NCBI RefSeq assembly: GCF_040954835.1
Contig: NC_090703.1
Span: 12,581,001 to 12,645,000, forward strand
Origin: Lepisosteus oculatus
Taxonomy: Eukaryota; Chordata; Actinopteri; Semionotiformes; Lepisosteidae
Length of the DNA: 64,000 nucleotides
Reading direction: 5' to 3'
Shown in pieces: positions 1 to 21,100 of the stretch (positions are counted from its first letter, which is position 1; every line of letters begins with the position of its first letter). A program made the translations under genes and the position numbers. The notes under the pieces are model-generated. The model was not told the DNA's origin. It was given only the letters and a program-made list of their open reading frames with translations, and made no database searches.

Positions 1-760
1 TTATAAGTAATAATTGCGTATCAACGTGCAACAACTATTTCCGCCCCGCTTTGAAGTACTTCCGTGATCAAAATGTTGTCTGTTTCCGCCCTGCACTTGA
101 GCAGAGTACTGAATATTTTCAGGCTCTGTAAATACCTTGCTTGGCCGTCAAGATAAAAATAACTTTGAAGAAGCTGTCCTAAAGCTCTTCAAAAAAAAAG
201 AAAGAATCAGGAATATAATAAATAAATATGTCCATGATGAGCATATAGGTTTAAATGAAAACTTCCCGAGAGGAAACACTTCTGACAGATTTTTGAATGT
301 GCAATGAAATAATAGTTTCACAGATCCCAGACTTGAGAGAGAGAGAGAGAGAGTACTTGAAGCGTTTCGTCTGAATGCTGTCTCATCTAAAAACTCAGTC
401 AGGTGGAAGCAATACCAGTGAAATATTAAAGATTAAAAAACAAACTGGTAAAAACCTGAGGAGTTCGTTTGGTATTAAGTAATTTAAAATGTGCTTAAAA
501 TATAATCTAATATTTATTATTAATATAATATATTTCTTTAAATGTGCACTTTAATCTGCAGCTGTAGCCTGCCTAGACATACGGATATTCTGAAATGATT
601 GTAGCTGGTTAATACTCATATATCCCTAAAAGACAGTCAACCTATAGAAGCTGACTCTGTGAAACCTGATATGCAAGGCTGTGGGGGTTATGTCCAGAAT
701 TACATACAGTACATTCCATACACAGATAGGTATGTCACAGATAGACTATATAGCAGTTAT
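1..760. other. AT-rich non-coding stretch, no gene seen
   Basis: No open reading frame or splice pattern here resembles a known protein. A short (GA)n run lies near 335-353. The right end leads into the Penelope-like remnant that follows, and part of this stretch may be the same element decayed beyond recognition. Confidence 0.5.
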
Positions 761-764
761 TTAT

Positions 765-1500
765 AAAATATGGAGATTCTACCACCCACTACCAAAAAGG
801 AAGTTTAATCCATAATCTCACTTCTAGTCAGCAATGAATTATCCCTGGGAGGGCAACTGTCTCATTCTTGAACATCCTCAGGAACCTCAATTCTACCTCA
901 ATCTACCTATCGATCTGGATACAAAATGTCTCAGACCGTTACTGGCCCACTACACACATCTCAGCTTTTCTTGACAGGCTTGTGAGACCACAGGTCGAAA
1001 AGCTTCCTTCATATATCACAAACACCAACCATTGTATCTCGGTTATCTTTAACATTTTCCAATTTCATTGTCCAGAATTTTTCATGTTCACCATGGACAT
1101 CACACCTCTGTACACCATCATTCCCCATGATGCTCTCAAGCACACAGTTAACGATCACACAGTGTTGAACTCTCTACCCATGCCCTTGTACGATGAGCTT
1201 TGAGATTTGATCCTCACACTGAATGCATTTATGGATCCATCCATTTTCCAACCATTTTATCCAACAGAGGGTTGTGGGGGAGCCGGGGCCTATCCCAGCA
1301 AACACTGGGTGCACTTTCTTTCAATATCCTTTTATACCAACAGGTCAGTGGAGTTGCCTTGGGTACCAGGTTGGGACCAAGCTATGCCAACATCTTCTCC
1401 TTTTGTATTTCCCTGACTTCTACAAGTAATACATTGGTAACTGTGACAGTGCTGCCATCTGCACCAATAATCAGCTGCAACACGCAGTCACGCAGTAACC
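765..1500 (+). pseudogene. Decayed Penelope-like element reverse transcriptase
   Basis: Translated fragments in shifting frames match the order of Penelope-like (Neptune-type) reverse transcriptase motifs. They are an FYH.LPK-like block near 772-805, a FLDRLVRPQVEKLPSYI block near 968-1018, a TMDITPLYTIIPHDAL block near 1093-1137, a QQVSGVALGTRLGPSYANIF block near 1338-1400, and a YIGNCDSAAICTNNQLQ block near 1428-1480. The last block corresponds to the catalytic Y-x-D-D motif, with the aspartates changed. Stop codons and frameshifts separate the blocks. A fragment of another dispersed repeat (about 1229-1318) splits the sequence between the LNAF and FNILLYQQ segments. No GIY-YIG endonuclease domain was found. 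This is a dead copy. Confidence 0.8.
1233..1318 (+). repeat. Fragment of a common fish dispersed repeat nested in the Penelope remnant
   Basis: The phrases CATCCATTTTCCAACC and GGGGCCTATCCCAGCA identify the left end of the same family as the copies at about 1680-2020, 23125-23625 and 63140-63390. The fragment interrupts the reverse transcriptase remnant, so it inserted after the Penelope-like element. Confidence 0.7.
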
Positions 1501-1677
1501 ATCAAAAGAGTTCTTTATACAAAGGGGTTACTATCTGTGGTCACATCTAGAGACCAGTGATAGCAACTTTTTTTTTCTTTCTTTGATCTATTTTAAAGTT
1601 TTTCTGTCACCAATGACTGAATCGTCTTCAGACATTTTGAGAAGGACCATCTTTTGTGAAGAAGGAGTAGAAGAGCA

Positions 1678-2022
1678 TATCCATCCATTCGTTTATTTTC
1701 TAGCCGCTTTGCCCAATACAGGGCTGGGGGGGAGTCAGAGCCTATCCCAGCAGGCAATGGGAGCAAGGCAGAGTACTTCCTGGATGGGACTTCAGTGAAT
1801 CGCATGGCAGACACAGACACAAACACACATACATTTACACCAGGGGCAATTGTCCTAGAAGCCAATTGCCCCCCCTCCCAGTACTGTATGTCTTTGGACT
1901 GTGGGAGGAAACCTTGCACGAACACGGGAGAATGTACTACCACCACATATAGCAACCCAGGTCTGGAACTGAACTCAGGGCGCCAGTGCTGTGAGGCAGC
2001 AATGCTAACCATTGTTCCATAG
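1678..2022 (+). repeat. Dispersed fish repeat (CCATCCATTC...CTATCCCAGCAGGCAATGGG family)
   Basis: This is a near full-length copy of a very common fish interspersed repeat. Diagnostic phrases in order are CCATCCATTCGTTTATTTTC, GAGCCTATCCCAGCAGGCAA, ACACAAACACACATACATTT, TCTTTGGACTGTGGGAGGAA, GCGCCAGTGCTGTGAGGCAG and AATGCTAACCATTGTTCCAT. It has no coding capacity. Related pieces occur at 1233-1318, 23125-23625 and, inverted, 63140-63390. Confidence 0.8.
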
Positions 2023-2029
2023 ACAAACA

Positions 2030-3740
2030 GAATCCGCATAACAGTGAAAATCGTGAAAATATATGGAATTATTTTCATCAGCTTAATAGATCTGGGGAAG
2101 AGGACACAAGGTTCAATTTTTTTTTGTTAAAACAAGGACACTTTCAGCACATTGGAGAGCACCTCGGCCCAAACTGCCAGAGATTTAACATCTGGCAACT
2201 GTTCGGCCAAGTCAGCGGAGTCCCGTCGGTTTTTTTATTGATAAAACCGCTGATGCCTAACATGTTTTCTCATTTTAAAGGTTTGCCGATACACACCGAG
2301 GGATTAAAATTGATTTCGAAAGACGGGTTGGTCATCTGTAATTACTGAATTAATCTATTCATCAAATAATTGGTTGATTGCCTTAATTTCACTTCACCGC
2401 GACTATTAATCAGCTGTCTGCTCCACCACCTTCTTCCGTTCTGCAGTAGAATCGCTCGGGTTTTTCAGTTGCCTCCTTACTAGAAAGAATAATTGATTGG
2501 CTGTCACCTTTAGCTTTAAGGACACCATCACAGCTCTCTTTTATCTACAAAGAGATGTCTGTTGAAAGATTGGTGCGTCATCGCCTCGCCACGAAAAGCT
2601 ACTGTACATTTCCGAAATGAGTAAAATCGGGAACACAATTAAACTGTAAATAAAATATTCACCTTATGGAACTCCTCGTTTTTATTGAAATGCACATACC
2701 CTTCTTAAATGATTACAAAGGTGCGTGGTTTACAATCAGTCTCATTTCCATAATGTTCTCTTCCATTTGAGTTGTTGGAAGTATTTTCTACATATGTTGA
2801 TGATATTGATGATAAGGAGCTCTAAAGATTTTTTTAAAAAAAATGCAATTTGTGTCCTCACATTTGTGCTCATTGTGCAAACAACATTTTGGTGTCAGTG
2901 TGGAGATATTAGCACATAAGTGAGTTTTTGTTGCTTTAAGCACAAAAACGTCGTGAAGCCGTTCAATCACAATTAGTGTAGTATATGAAGGCTAATGTAA
3001 TACAGCTATAATATTTGTAAAAAGCGTGTTCATTAGGCGCATATTCTTCTTTGTCCATTATTCTTCATCGGAGCATGCACCTCAAACGCTGCACACATCA
3101 TTCATGACCCTAAAACAGATTGTTGTTTTCATTCCCTGGGGAATACAGAGGGCTCCTGTTTCCTACTCCACGCGGGATGGCCGTGTTGAGCACCAGGCAG
3201 CCAGGCTGCAGCTGAGAGCCGGCGGTTCTGAATTTCTCAATGAAAAAAGATGCTCACATGTTCCTATTACCCGAGCTCAAAGTACACTGCACCGCTGCGG
3301 AGATTGCTGGGGTTGTAAGATTACCTCGCTTGGTGGAGTCCGGTTTAAAAGAGCTTCTATTTGTTTGCGGCAGCATTTTCTTGGAAAACGACCTAACAGG
3401 CTAATTTGCCGTACTGTTGATCACCAACCCCTGATGCTATAAAGAACACACAAAAAAAAACGCTTGGCAAGGAGGACGGAGGGGACGGATTCAGTAATTG
3501 TGCTCAAGGACAGCGGATGCTGAATTGTTGGTGTGCTGTACTACTCTCGCTATTTAATGCATTACGAAATATGCTCAAGGCGTCACCTAATTTTTCTGTG
3601 TGCAAAAGAATCGTTCATTCAGCAATTAAGAAGGACTTTTTTACTAGTCTCCATCTAAGTTTTGGTGCATTTATTTATTTATGGTGCTGCGGGGAATGGC
3701 TTGTGCATTTGGGTCGGAGTGGCTAAAATACCATAAGCAA
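2030..3740. other. Non-coding stretch upstream of tmem151b, no gene seen
   Basis: Several open frames of 60-140 codons occur, but none has a recognisable motif, splice context or family resemblance. The GC content rises after about 3740 toward the first tmem151b exon. Confidence 0.5.
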
Positions 3741-3977
3741 CCCGCGCTATTTGGGGGGTTTCCTTCTCCACAGTCCTTGAACGCGTCGGATAGCCTCTGC
3801 AGTCCCTCCGTCCCCGCCCCCCTCGCCGCGATGGGAGCACCTTAAGCGGGATCCCCGTCCTCCTTGGCTCCGGACCAGCGGCGGCTCGGGAGGGGAAAGG
3901 AGCTGAGCTGGGACCGAGGGAGCCGGGATCGGGGGACTGGTTTTGATACTGCGGGTCTGCGATGTCAAGAAAGCAGG

Positions 3978-13535
<9,558 letters not shown>

Positions 13536-14790
13536 GACCCCCGGTGAGCTGCTGCTTCTTACTGCTCACCCTCGGAAGGACATTCATCTGTAAGGCACAT
13601 TTCATAGTATATCCCATCCAGAAACCAATCCAGGAAGCTCTGGGTAGGTCTACTAAACATCTAGAGACCATCCTAACAAACTGGGGCCTCACTGTGTGAA
13701 CCCAGGTTCTCCTGCTTCACTTGGAATCCTGCTGGCTTCTTGGGGTGGGCCTTTTTTGATGAGGACTCATGGGCAGATTCAAAACAAGAACCCCAACAAA
13801 ACCGCCCAGATTCTGGAGCACCTTCTATCATTGCCAAGGATCTCACAAGGTGCTCTATATGATGATTAAAAGCGGGATGCAGCAACAAAAGAGTTCCACC
13901 CTAAAGTCCCGATCTCTGATTGAGCTTTCACATGGCACACCTCATCAAGAATGATCTCTTCTCATAGCTGCCAGAGAAGAACAGTTGTTCAGAATAACTA
14001 CTGTGATATTCCTCCCTCCAACTATTGGACTTGACCTCACCCTGATTACCGCTTAACAAAGACAACCAGGGACATTTCATTGTCAGATCCCGCCTGGAAA
14101 TTCCTTACTGGTGCCTCTTGACCAGAACAATAACTAAAAATGTACTCTGCTGCCAAATGTTTACACATTCATTTTCCAGTAGAACTGTTCCCCTGTCTCC
14201 TCTCTTGGCACTAATGTTAGAAAAGAATCCTATAGACAATACATATTAATAAGATGCTCCAGTGATCTGCCACCCAAGTGTGAAAGACATCTGTCCCCTG
14301 AACTGACTCTGCCTAGTGAGAATACACAGATAAAGATCTTTCATCTGTGAACTTCATCCTGAGATACACTTTAATTTGTTTGCCTCATCTGTAGGTTTCT
14401 GAACTGTTTTCTCTTATTCAGAGCTCTCTTACATTCTGAATGAGTCATTACCCATGGTACATCTCCCTGTCTCCCTCTGGAGACACAGGCGTGCTGTTCC
14501 TGAAGCCAGGCATGGAAATTCTGCTCTTGTTTTTCTCATGTTTCCCATTTTCATCAGTGCAAATTAATGTTGTTCCTATATCCTGGAATGTAGACAAAAA
14601 AAGATGGCAAAGGTCAAGTCAACTTTTTTAGTATCTTATGCTTCATAATAATCCCTAATCAGCTGTTTCTAATCTTTCAACTTGTCCAGCATTGTTCAAA
14701 TACTTTTTATTCACTTGCCAAGTGTGGAAAATCAGGTGCAGGAGAGTTTTATCTTTTAGACATCATCTTGCATTTGCGGTCTATAGAAAG
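13536..14790 (+). other. Presumed tmem151b 3' UTR and downstream DNA
   Basis: Non-coding sequence follows the TAA stop. No clear, single poly(A) signal could be assigned, and no other gene is visible. Confidence 0.4.
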
Positions 14791-14792
14791 TA

Positions 14793-15653
14793 CAGTGTCG
14801 AGAAAAAGTTGAAAAAGTTTAATCAAAACCTGTTTTTTCTGAAGTAAACAAATGGTTTATATTGACCAATTCAGTGTTTTTTTACATGCAATGGTATAAA
14901 GTTGAAAGAATGAGTAGTTAAGAATCAGTGTATGTGAAATAATAAGTGAACCCTTATTTAGTTCAATTAAGGTGGTAATTAGAATAAGGTGGTTAAATAA
15001 TTGAATAACAAGTAAGAAGTAATATATAATGGTTAGAATCTTTGTGAGTTTTATCTTCACCATACAAGTTAGTGGAAGTATGTTATGTCATTAAAAGAAA
15101 TTTCGGAAGAGTTCAGAAATAAAATGAGTCTAATCAGATGTCTGAACAAGCTCCCTCCATCCCCTGTCAGATAGATAGTCTATTAACGGAAGACCACAGT
15201 GAGTGGTCATCCCTTCTCCTTCAGGCAAGAGCTCCTGGATGATCCACAAGATTTCTGGAACTATGTTCTCTGGTCAGTTAAGTCAAGAGTTTTTTGGCCA
15301 CAGTGAGAAAATCTAGATATTCATGTGAGACTGATAATACATTACAGGAAACCTCTAGCTGATGTCACTGCTGTTCAGGAAGGTGCCACCAACTACTGAA
15401 TCTAAGGGTTCACATACTTATTCACATTAGAATATTAATGGTTGGATCATTAATTAAATTTAATAGTTGAGTAAATAATCCAAACATATCTTACGTCTTT
15501 GTGTTAGATAGTTAATACGGTTACCTTGATCTTTTATTAAGACTCACAGAAGATCTTATTATATGTTATGAGAATCTAAATTTTTTGTGAGCTGTCAAAC
15601 ATCCATGACAATGCAGACTAAACTAATGGGTTCAAAATATTTTCTCGGCACTG
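14793..15653. mobile_element. Internally deleted Tc1/mariner-like element
   Basis: The element is flanked by TA dinucleotides at 14791-14792 and 15654-15655. Its ends match as inverted repeats: CAGTGTCGAGAAAA on the left and CAGTGCCGAGAAAA read inward from the right. Long inverted repeats of roughly 200 bp are interrupted by substitutions. The interior (about 15235-15300) keeps a transposase scrap reading F-W-N-Y-V-L-W-S, which is the region around the first catalytic Asp of Tc1 enzymes, but no usable frame remains. Total length is 861 bp, about half of a full element. Confidence 0.8.
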
Positions 15654-15655
15654 TA

Positions 15656-18600
15656 TAGATGGACTTGTCCTCAAGAGTTTAATTTGTGTTTTGGAATATC
15701 AGGTTTGGACCAGGGAGAACTGGTCACATATGCTCACATCTGCTCTTAACATTTGTATCATAATGTTTGAGGTGAAGTGACACAAAAAACAATCTGATCA
15801 TGAACATCCTGTATAGTTATCCCAAAACATGAAGATCCAGAACGACTCCTTGTGGGTTTGTAAGGCTTAATGATCCTCACTAAATGTGTGTTTCCACTGA
15901 GACTCCTAACAAACTCCCCACTTATTTTATAAGTACAGGAATTATAACAATCTACTGATCACTTACCTTTATGTTATGATTGCAGAGAATACAGGGACAG
16001 AACAAGTAAATGTAGATTATTTTGATGGTCCTGGTTGGGTTTTGGATTAAAAGGCTACAACATTAAAAGGCCTTTCCTCTTTGAAAGAAACTGAAGAATT
16101 TAAAGCAGTGCTACAGATAGAAGTTGTTACCATCACAAAGCCTTCTCCTTCTACATGGGCTTTCCTGAAGTACTGCTTCTCTCTTTTCTTTGGTCTACTG
16201 TTTTCTTGTCTGCATCAGTGCTGACTGTCCACTGCAAGACAGTAGCACTCTAGTTTTGATCCATTCTTAGCTTAGATACATTTTCCTACGTTCTTGAGAA
16301 TCTGAAATCGCTCAAAGATCTAGGAAATTGCTCAAATATAATAAATTAGAAAGGTTATTTGCTGTAACTTTAAAATGTGGTATATACTATGTATCTGTAA
16401 TTTTATTTTTATCATAATAATGTCTTTCAACATTTCATTTCTTTCTGTTTTTGGCCTGTTAATTTGTCATTGCTTTCAATGAATCAAATCTTAAACTACA
16501 TGGTTCAGAAAAAAGAAAGGAGATCTGAAGTGTAGAGAGAATGAGATAGACAAATTCTATTATATTTTGTGCTCCAATTATAATCCCCTTTAATCTACAT
16601 TTGTAGTAACCCATCTGTTGTTCTATCCCTTATGTATGGAGGGACATGAAGTACAAGACAATGCCTTAGTGAATTATGATGCTAATCAAGTTTTTTTTAA
16701 CTTGCAATCCAAGCTACCTTCCCTAATTAAAGTTGAATGTACTCTTTCATTTGCACTTGTATTTTTAGAAACATCCAGCCCCAATAAGGCAATGTTTCTT
16801 CTAGATATGTGTGCTAATGCTTCACCCATTGTGCTTATTCACTAGGGTCTCTTGATCGTGGTCAGCAAGGGGCAAAGTCAGGGTACAACCAGTTTCTGGG
16901 GCTCTTATTGTGCTCTGGGAAGAGCCTGGACATTTTCCTGCAGTGTTTGATGTCTAATTCAGACAAAGAAATGTCCCAGAGCTTGCTTTTGTTGCACTCA
17001 TCTGATCTCTGCAGTGTGGCTGTTTTCCAAAACTCAGCACTGAAATCCAAGTGACTGCTCCTAAATGTCAGTTAGTGCTATGTGCTGACTCATCACCTTG
17101 GCGTTCTGAAACACTGATAAATGACAGCACTGACAAGAAGCCAGCACAAAGTTGCAGCAGCACATTAAAATTAATTGACAACAAGGCACAATGATCTTAA
17201 GAGATATATGCCAAAATATGCAGAAAATTGTAAGTCAGACATCGTTTTTGCTCATTTTTACCTATGTACTCTGTGAAGTGATTCTTACTTAACCTTAACA
17301 GTGCATTGACTATATGAGGACTTCTTGATAATTTAAAAGTGAATAGTCTTGATTACACAGGATAGCAATGAGTATTGTTTACAGTCCAATGTACAAATAT
17401 CTCTGTAGACATGAGTTTTATGGTGACTTATAATCTCTGTGTATCTTATGGTGACTTGAATATGGCACTTGTGTAAATAATTAGGAGTTCCATTTTGTGT
17501 GTGGACTACACAGCTGGAAAAGATTCCCCACCTTAAGACATAACACCTTAAGACATTTCTTTGCGTTCCACAGAGGATCAGTCAATGAGTCCTCACTGAC
17601 TGGGTGGCACCCAACACTGCAAGCAGTAAAACAGCCTTGAGCTGCTTATTTGGCATTTTTGTGGTGCAGCAGCTTTAATTGAGCCTCGAGTTGACTGATG
17701 TCATGATTCAGTATCTCAGCGTGCACACATGCATTCAAACAGTGGAGCCAGCTTGACTTGCAGCACAATGCTGTTAACCTTCATCGTCTTTCACTGGATT
17801 TCATTTAATGCAGCCTCTGAGATGCACAGGAGGGTGTTCAGACCATTCCAGCTATTTTCATTTAATTTTTCAACCACAATGAAGAAAGAAATATCACAGT
17901 GTTTTTAAAAGGATATTTTAGTGATATTTCAGACTCCTGCATTTTCAATTAACATTCAGAGAGCATGAGCTACACTAGAACCCAGAGGAGGATTTTCACT
18001 CTGGTCCAAGTTTATATGTTGGTCTAAAGTACCTTTGCTGATGCCAAAGCCCTGGATTTTGTATTTTATTTTGTTCATATAGACACAGGTTTATGCTGAT
18101 GTCGCTCTCAAGAAATGTCCACATGGATATCACACCAGCGTTTAGTCAGAAAGACATGAACTGGCAGCAGACTCAGAGTAATATTGAGAAAATATCTGTC
18201 TCATCTTCACAGCCTCTAGAGGAATGCAGGAAGATTCACTCTGAAATAGATCTGCAGGCTTTTAATGAGAAGGCAGAAATTAGTCATAGCAGTGCCATGT
18301 TTTGTTCCCAGCAAACATCACACTAGCACAAATGCTCAGTAGATGCGGCCAATAGAAGGACATTTGATGACTGATATCTGTTCTTAAAATATATAGAAAA
18401 GGAAATGTAGCTTTTCATATGTCCTTGCATTGTTGGTAGATAGGCTAACGAACCACAAAGGGGAATAAGAATATTTAATTTTATTTTTTTATCTTAAAAA
18501 ACTGCTAATACATGTTAATACTTTTACCCACAAGTAAAAGTATACCCCAAATCACATGTCTCTACAAAGACAAATGTAACCCTAGCCTATGTACAAGTGT

Positions 18601-18745
18601 AAGACCATGTACCCATTAATAATGCAGGTGTTTTCCTAACTTTTGTTTTGTATGAGGTGCCCATTATTCTTTTTTGACATAAAATAATTAGTCACTGTGC
18701 AGACAGTGAGGCATTTTAACAAGTGAAGAAGCCTCACACCTCACC
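15656..18745. other. Intergenic DNA between tmem151b and heatr4, no gene seen
   Basis: This is AT-rich sequence with scattered short open frames and no recognisable domain, RNA gene or splice chain. Confidence 0.5.
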
Positions 18746-18749
18746 TCCC

Positions 18750-18846
18750 CCTCACACCTGAAGAAGGCTCCACGGCCGAAACATTGTGTTCTCTTTCTTC
18801 TTTTTTTCAGCATGGAATAAACCTATTACTTGTTCCTTTGCATTTT
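18750..18846 (+). repeat. Dispersed repeat with hammerhead-like core and CAGCATGGAATAAACC tail
   Basis: The copy starts with CTGAAGA at 18758, then a GGC/GCC stem, then GAAAC at 18778. A pyrimidine-rich run follows, and then TTTCAGCATGGAATAAACC and TTGTTCCTTTGCA. The same block recurs at about 32095-32260, 48815-48965, 53545-53670 and 53840-53935, in both orientations. The CUGANGA...GAAA arrangement resembles the minimal hammerhead ribozymes reported from Penelope-like retroelements, but an extra A precedes the stem and stem I is not evident. Confidence 0.6.
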
Positions 18847-18849
18847 AAC

Positions 18850-20440
18850 AAGTGTGCCTGCAGACTGAACTCACACGTACACCAATAGAATTAACTGAAC
18901 TGCTCAACCATGGTGTTTGGGCCTGGGTGTTACTGTGGTGAGCTTCCTGCTGAAGAAGATCAGCCTGTTGTACGGACTTTTAACTGTTGTGAAAGGCCTG
19001 AAGCCCCCCAGGCTGTCTGTAACAGTGTTGTTCAACAAATGGCAGTGACTGTTAGTATATGTGTTCCAACAAACTTCTGTTTTCTGGGACATAGCTGGTA
19101 AACACAGTTCTGTTTCCTTTGTGTTCGTAAGCTTTTGTTTTTACCAACACAATTCTGTAAAATTGTTATCATTTTAGAGGCTATTCTTGCATTTTACCCT
19201 TGTATACCAGTATAGTATTAAAATATAAGAAAACAACCTTAATAACAGCTCTAATGTTTCCCACAATCACCAGTATTGGCCTAAATCATTATTCTTATTC
19301 CAAAAACACACTTTTAAAGTAACCCCCTTACATATATTATTAGCTTGTGCTAGTTACTATTGGATTTTATTATACGAGAGGGAATAGCCTGTAAAAGTGA
19401 CTCTCAGTCTGCATCAGAGTCTTTCTGAGAACACATGTTGTCTATGTGTTTATGCATTTATTGACTTTTTTTATATTTTTCTTAATTTTCAGCAAAAATG
19501 TAAGAAAATATTTTTTAAAAGTGGGGGGAAATGCTCTTGGTGTTAATATAATAAACCAGAACAAAAGATTCATCCATGTCACTGGTTTATAAAAAGCGTC
19601 TTTATTTTGTCGTGTTCTTCATTAGGAATTTGCGCCAGAATCTGTTCAAAACATGCAATTTTCGTATTTGAAATTTACAGACAATTACTGTCACCTAGTG
19701 GTAAATACTGGAACAGCAGTTTATATGGTATTCTACGGCTCTGTAGTACAGTATATTGCCTAAATTGTATAACTAAAAAGAAAAAAGTTAACAAATCAAA
19801 GGCATTTGTGAAAATGCTAAATTTGTCCTATTTTTGAAAAACTCTTGCCATTAATACGGCATTCTAAAAGGTATATTAAACAACATTAGATTGATAAAAT
19901 GAAAGATTACTAAACCACATTTATAAATTTTCAGTGGAACTTCAATAATAAAATCAATGCATTTGATCTTTTTTAACATTACGAGTTTTATTTTTTACAT
20001 TTGGATTTGAGCAAAAATCATAAATCGTAAAAGAGGTTTGAAGAAAAAGCACCATTGTGAGAAGAACGCCATCGTGGGGTTTGAGATAAGATGTAACCTC
20101 CTTTCATTTTTGTGTTTTTCCTGTTTAAGTTGCTTAGTTTGCTAGTTTATTTTATTAGTAAAATTCGAACAAATTTTTCTTCTCCCCCTTTTTAAGATGT
20201 TGTTTTTTTGTCACTTTGCTCTTCTGTTGAACTGTAGCAGCGTCTCCGACTGTCCACTCTAGGGCAGCTTTTAACAGCTTAAAAAGCAGATCAATACCAC
20301 TATTGCGATAAGTCCCCTATCTTGTAGGTAAATCGTTTTCACCGATGAACGATACAGCAAGGGGTGAAAGGATTTTAAACATGTAAAATAAAAACCGCCG
20401 GCAAGTGATGAGAGGGGAGACAGGACCCGTCTCGAAACGC
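18850..20440. other. Intergenic DNA upstream of heatr4, no gene seen
   Basis: AT-rich, without recognisable coding or RNA features. The base composition changes near 20390, where the presumed heatr4 promoter begins. Confidence 0.5.
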
Positions 20441-20446
20441 TTGACT

Positions 20447-20460
20447 GTTGCCCGGGCAAC
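20447..20460. promoter_or_regulatory. Perfect palindromic RFX X-box, presumed heatr4 promoter
   Basis: GTTGCCCGGGCAAC is an exact inverted repeat. It fits the RFX X-box consensus GTTGCC-N2-GGCAAC. It lies about 100 bp upstream of a good donor (GAG|GTATGAG at 20563/20564) that would end a non-coding first exon of heatr4. A matching acceptor (TTTACAG at 20949-20955) precedes the coding exon. RFX factors drive ciliary and spermatogenic genes. Confidence 0.65.
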
Positions 20461-21100
20461 GCTGTCAACATAAAGCCAAGTCGCAACGGCCCACCTGGAG
20501 TGACAGGACACAGGAATTCATTACTGGAGTCCTCAAAACAGGACTTCCACAGCTCTCCTTGAGGTATGAGAATGTTCAATGTCTAAAAAGCGGGAATATG
20601 TTTTCGTTAACCAGAGACTGTACACTGTCTATATATAGATCTATAGATCTATAGACTGTGATACTACTACTGTACTACAATTGCAATGTACTGGCCGGTG
20701 CGCTAAGAAACCTTTTTTTTGCTTTTAAATTGTATTTATTAGTTCATTGAGCTCGTAAATACTGTTAATAAAGGGCCATGATTAGCGGTATTTAAAACAA
20801 AGTTTTGACTTTAATACTCACCTCTGGGCTTTTCGACACCAGTCCCTTCACGTTATTCAGAATGCGACAGTCCTTTCACTTAGCAGTCGTTTTTAATGTC
20901 ATTTTTGTTTGTTTGTTTGTTTGTTTGTTTTTTGTTCGATGTTGTTTATTTACAGCTGCAATTTCAGAATTGGAAAATGTGACCTATCTTTATGGTGCAC
21001 GTCTTCCTTCCAGTCCTTTCTCAGGAAGTGCTGAGCAGAGTGTAGCTACGATTTGCTTGTGGACCACCATCTCTCCCACATTCATCTTGGAGCTCCATTC

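Noticed and set aside
2790-2830. YVDD-like reading of TATGTTGATGAT as a second reverse transcriptase catalytic site
   Set aside because: The surrounding translation shows no other reverse transcriptase motif. The real equivalent for the Penelope remnant is near 1428.
3026-3442. 138-codon plus-strand frame upstream of tmem151b
   Set aside because: It has no recognisable motif and no splice link to the gene.
3505-3527. REST/RE1-like half sites (GGACAGCG next to GATGCTGAA)
   Set aside because: The halves are in the wrong relative orientation for a canonical RE1 element.
21053-21100. Upstream extension of heatr4 before the ATG at 21101
   Set aside because: The frame is open but begins without ATG. 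It is probably 5' UTR.
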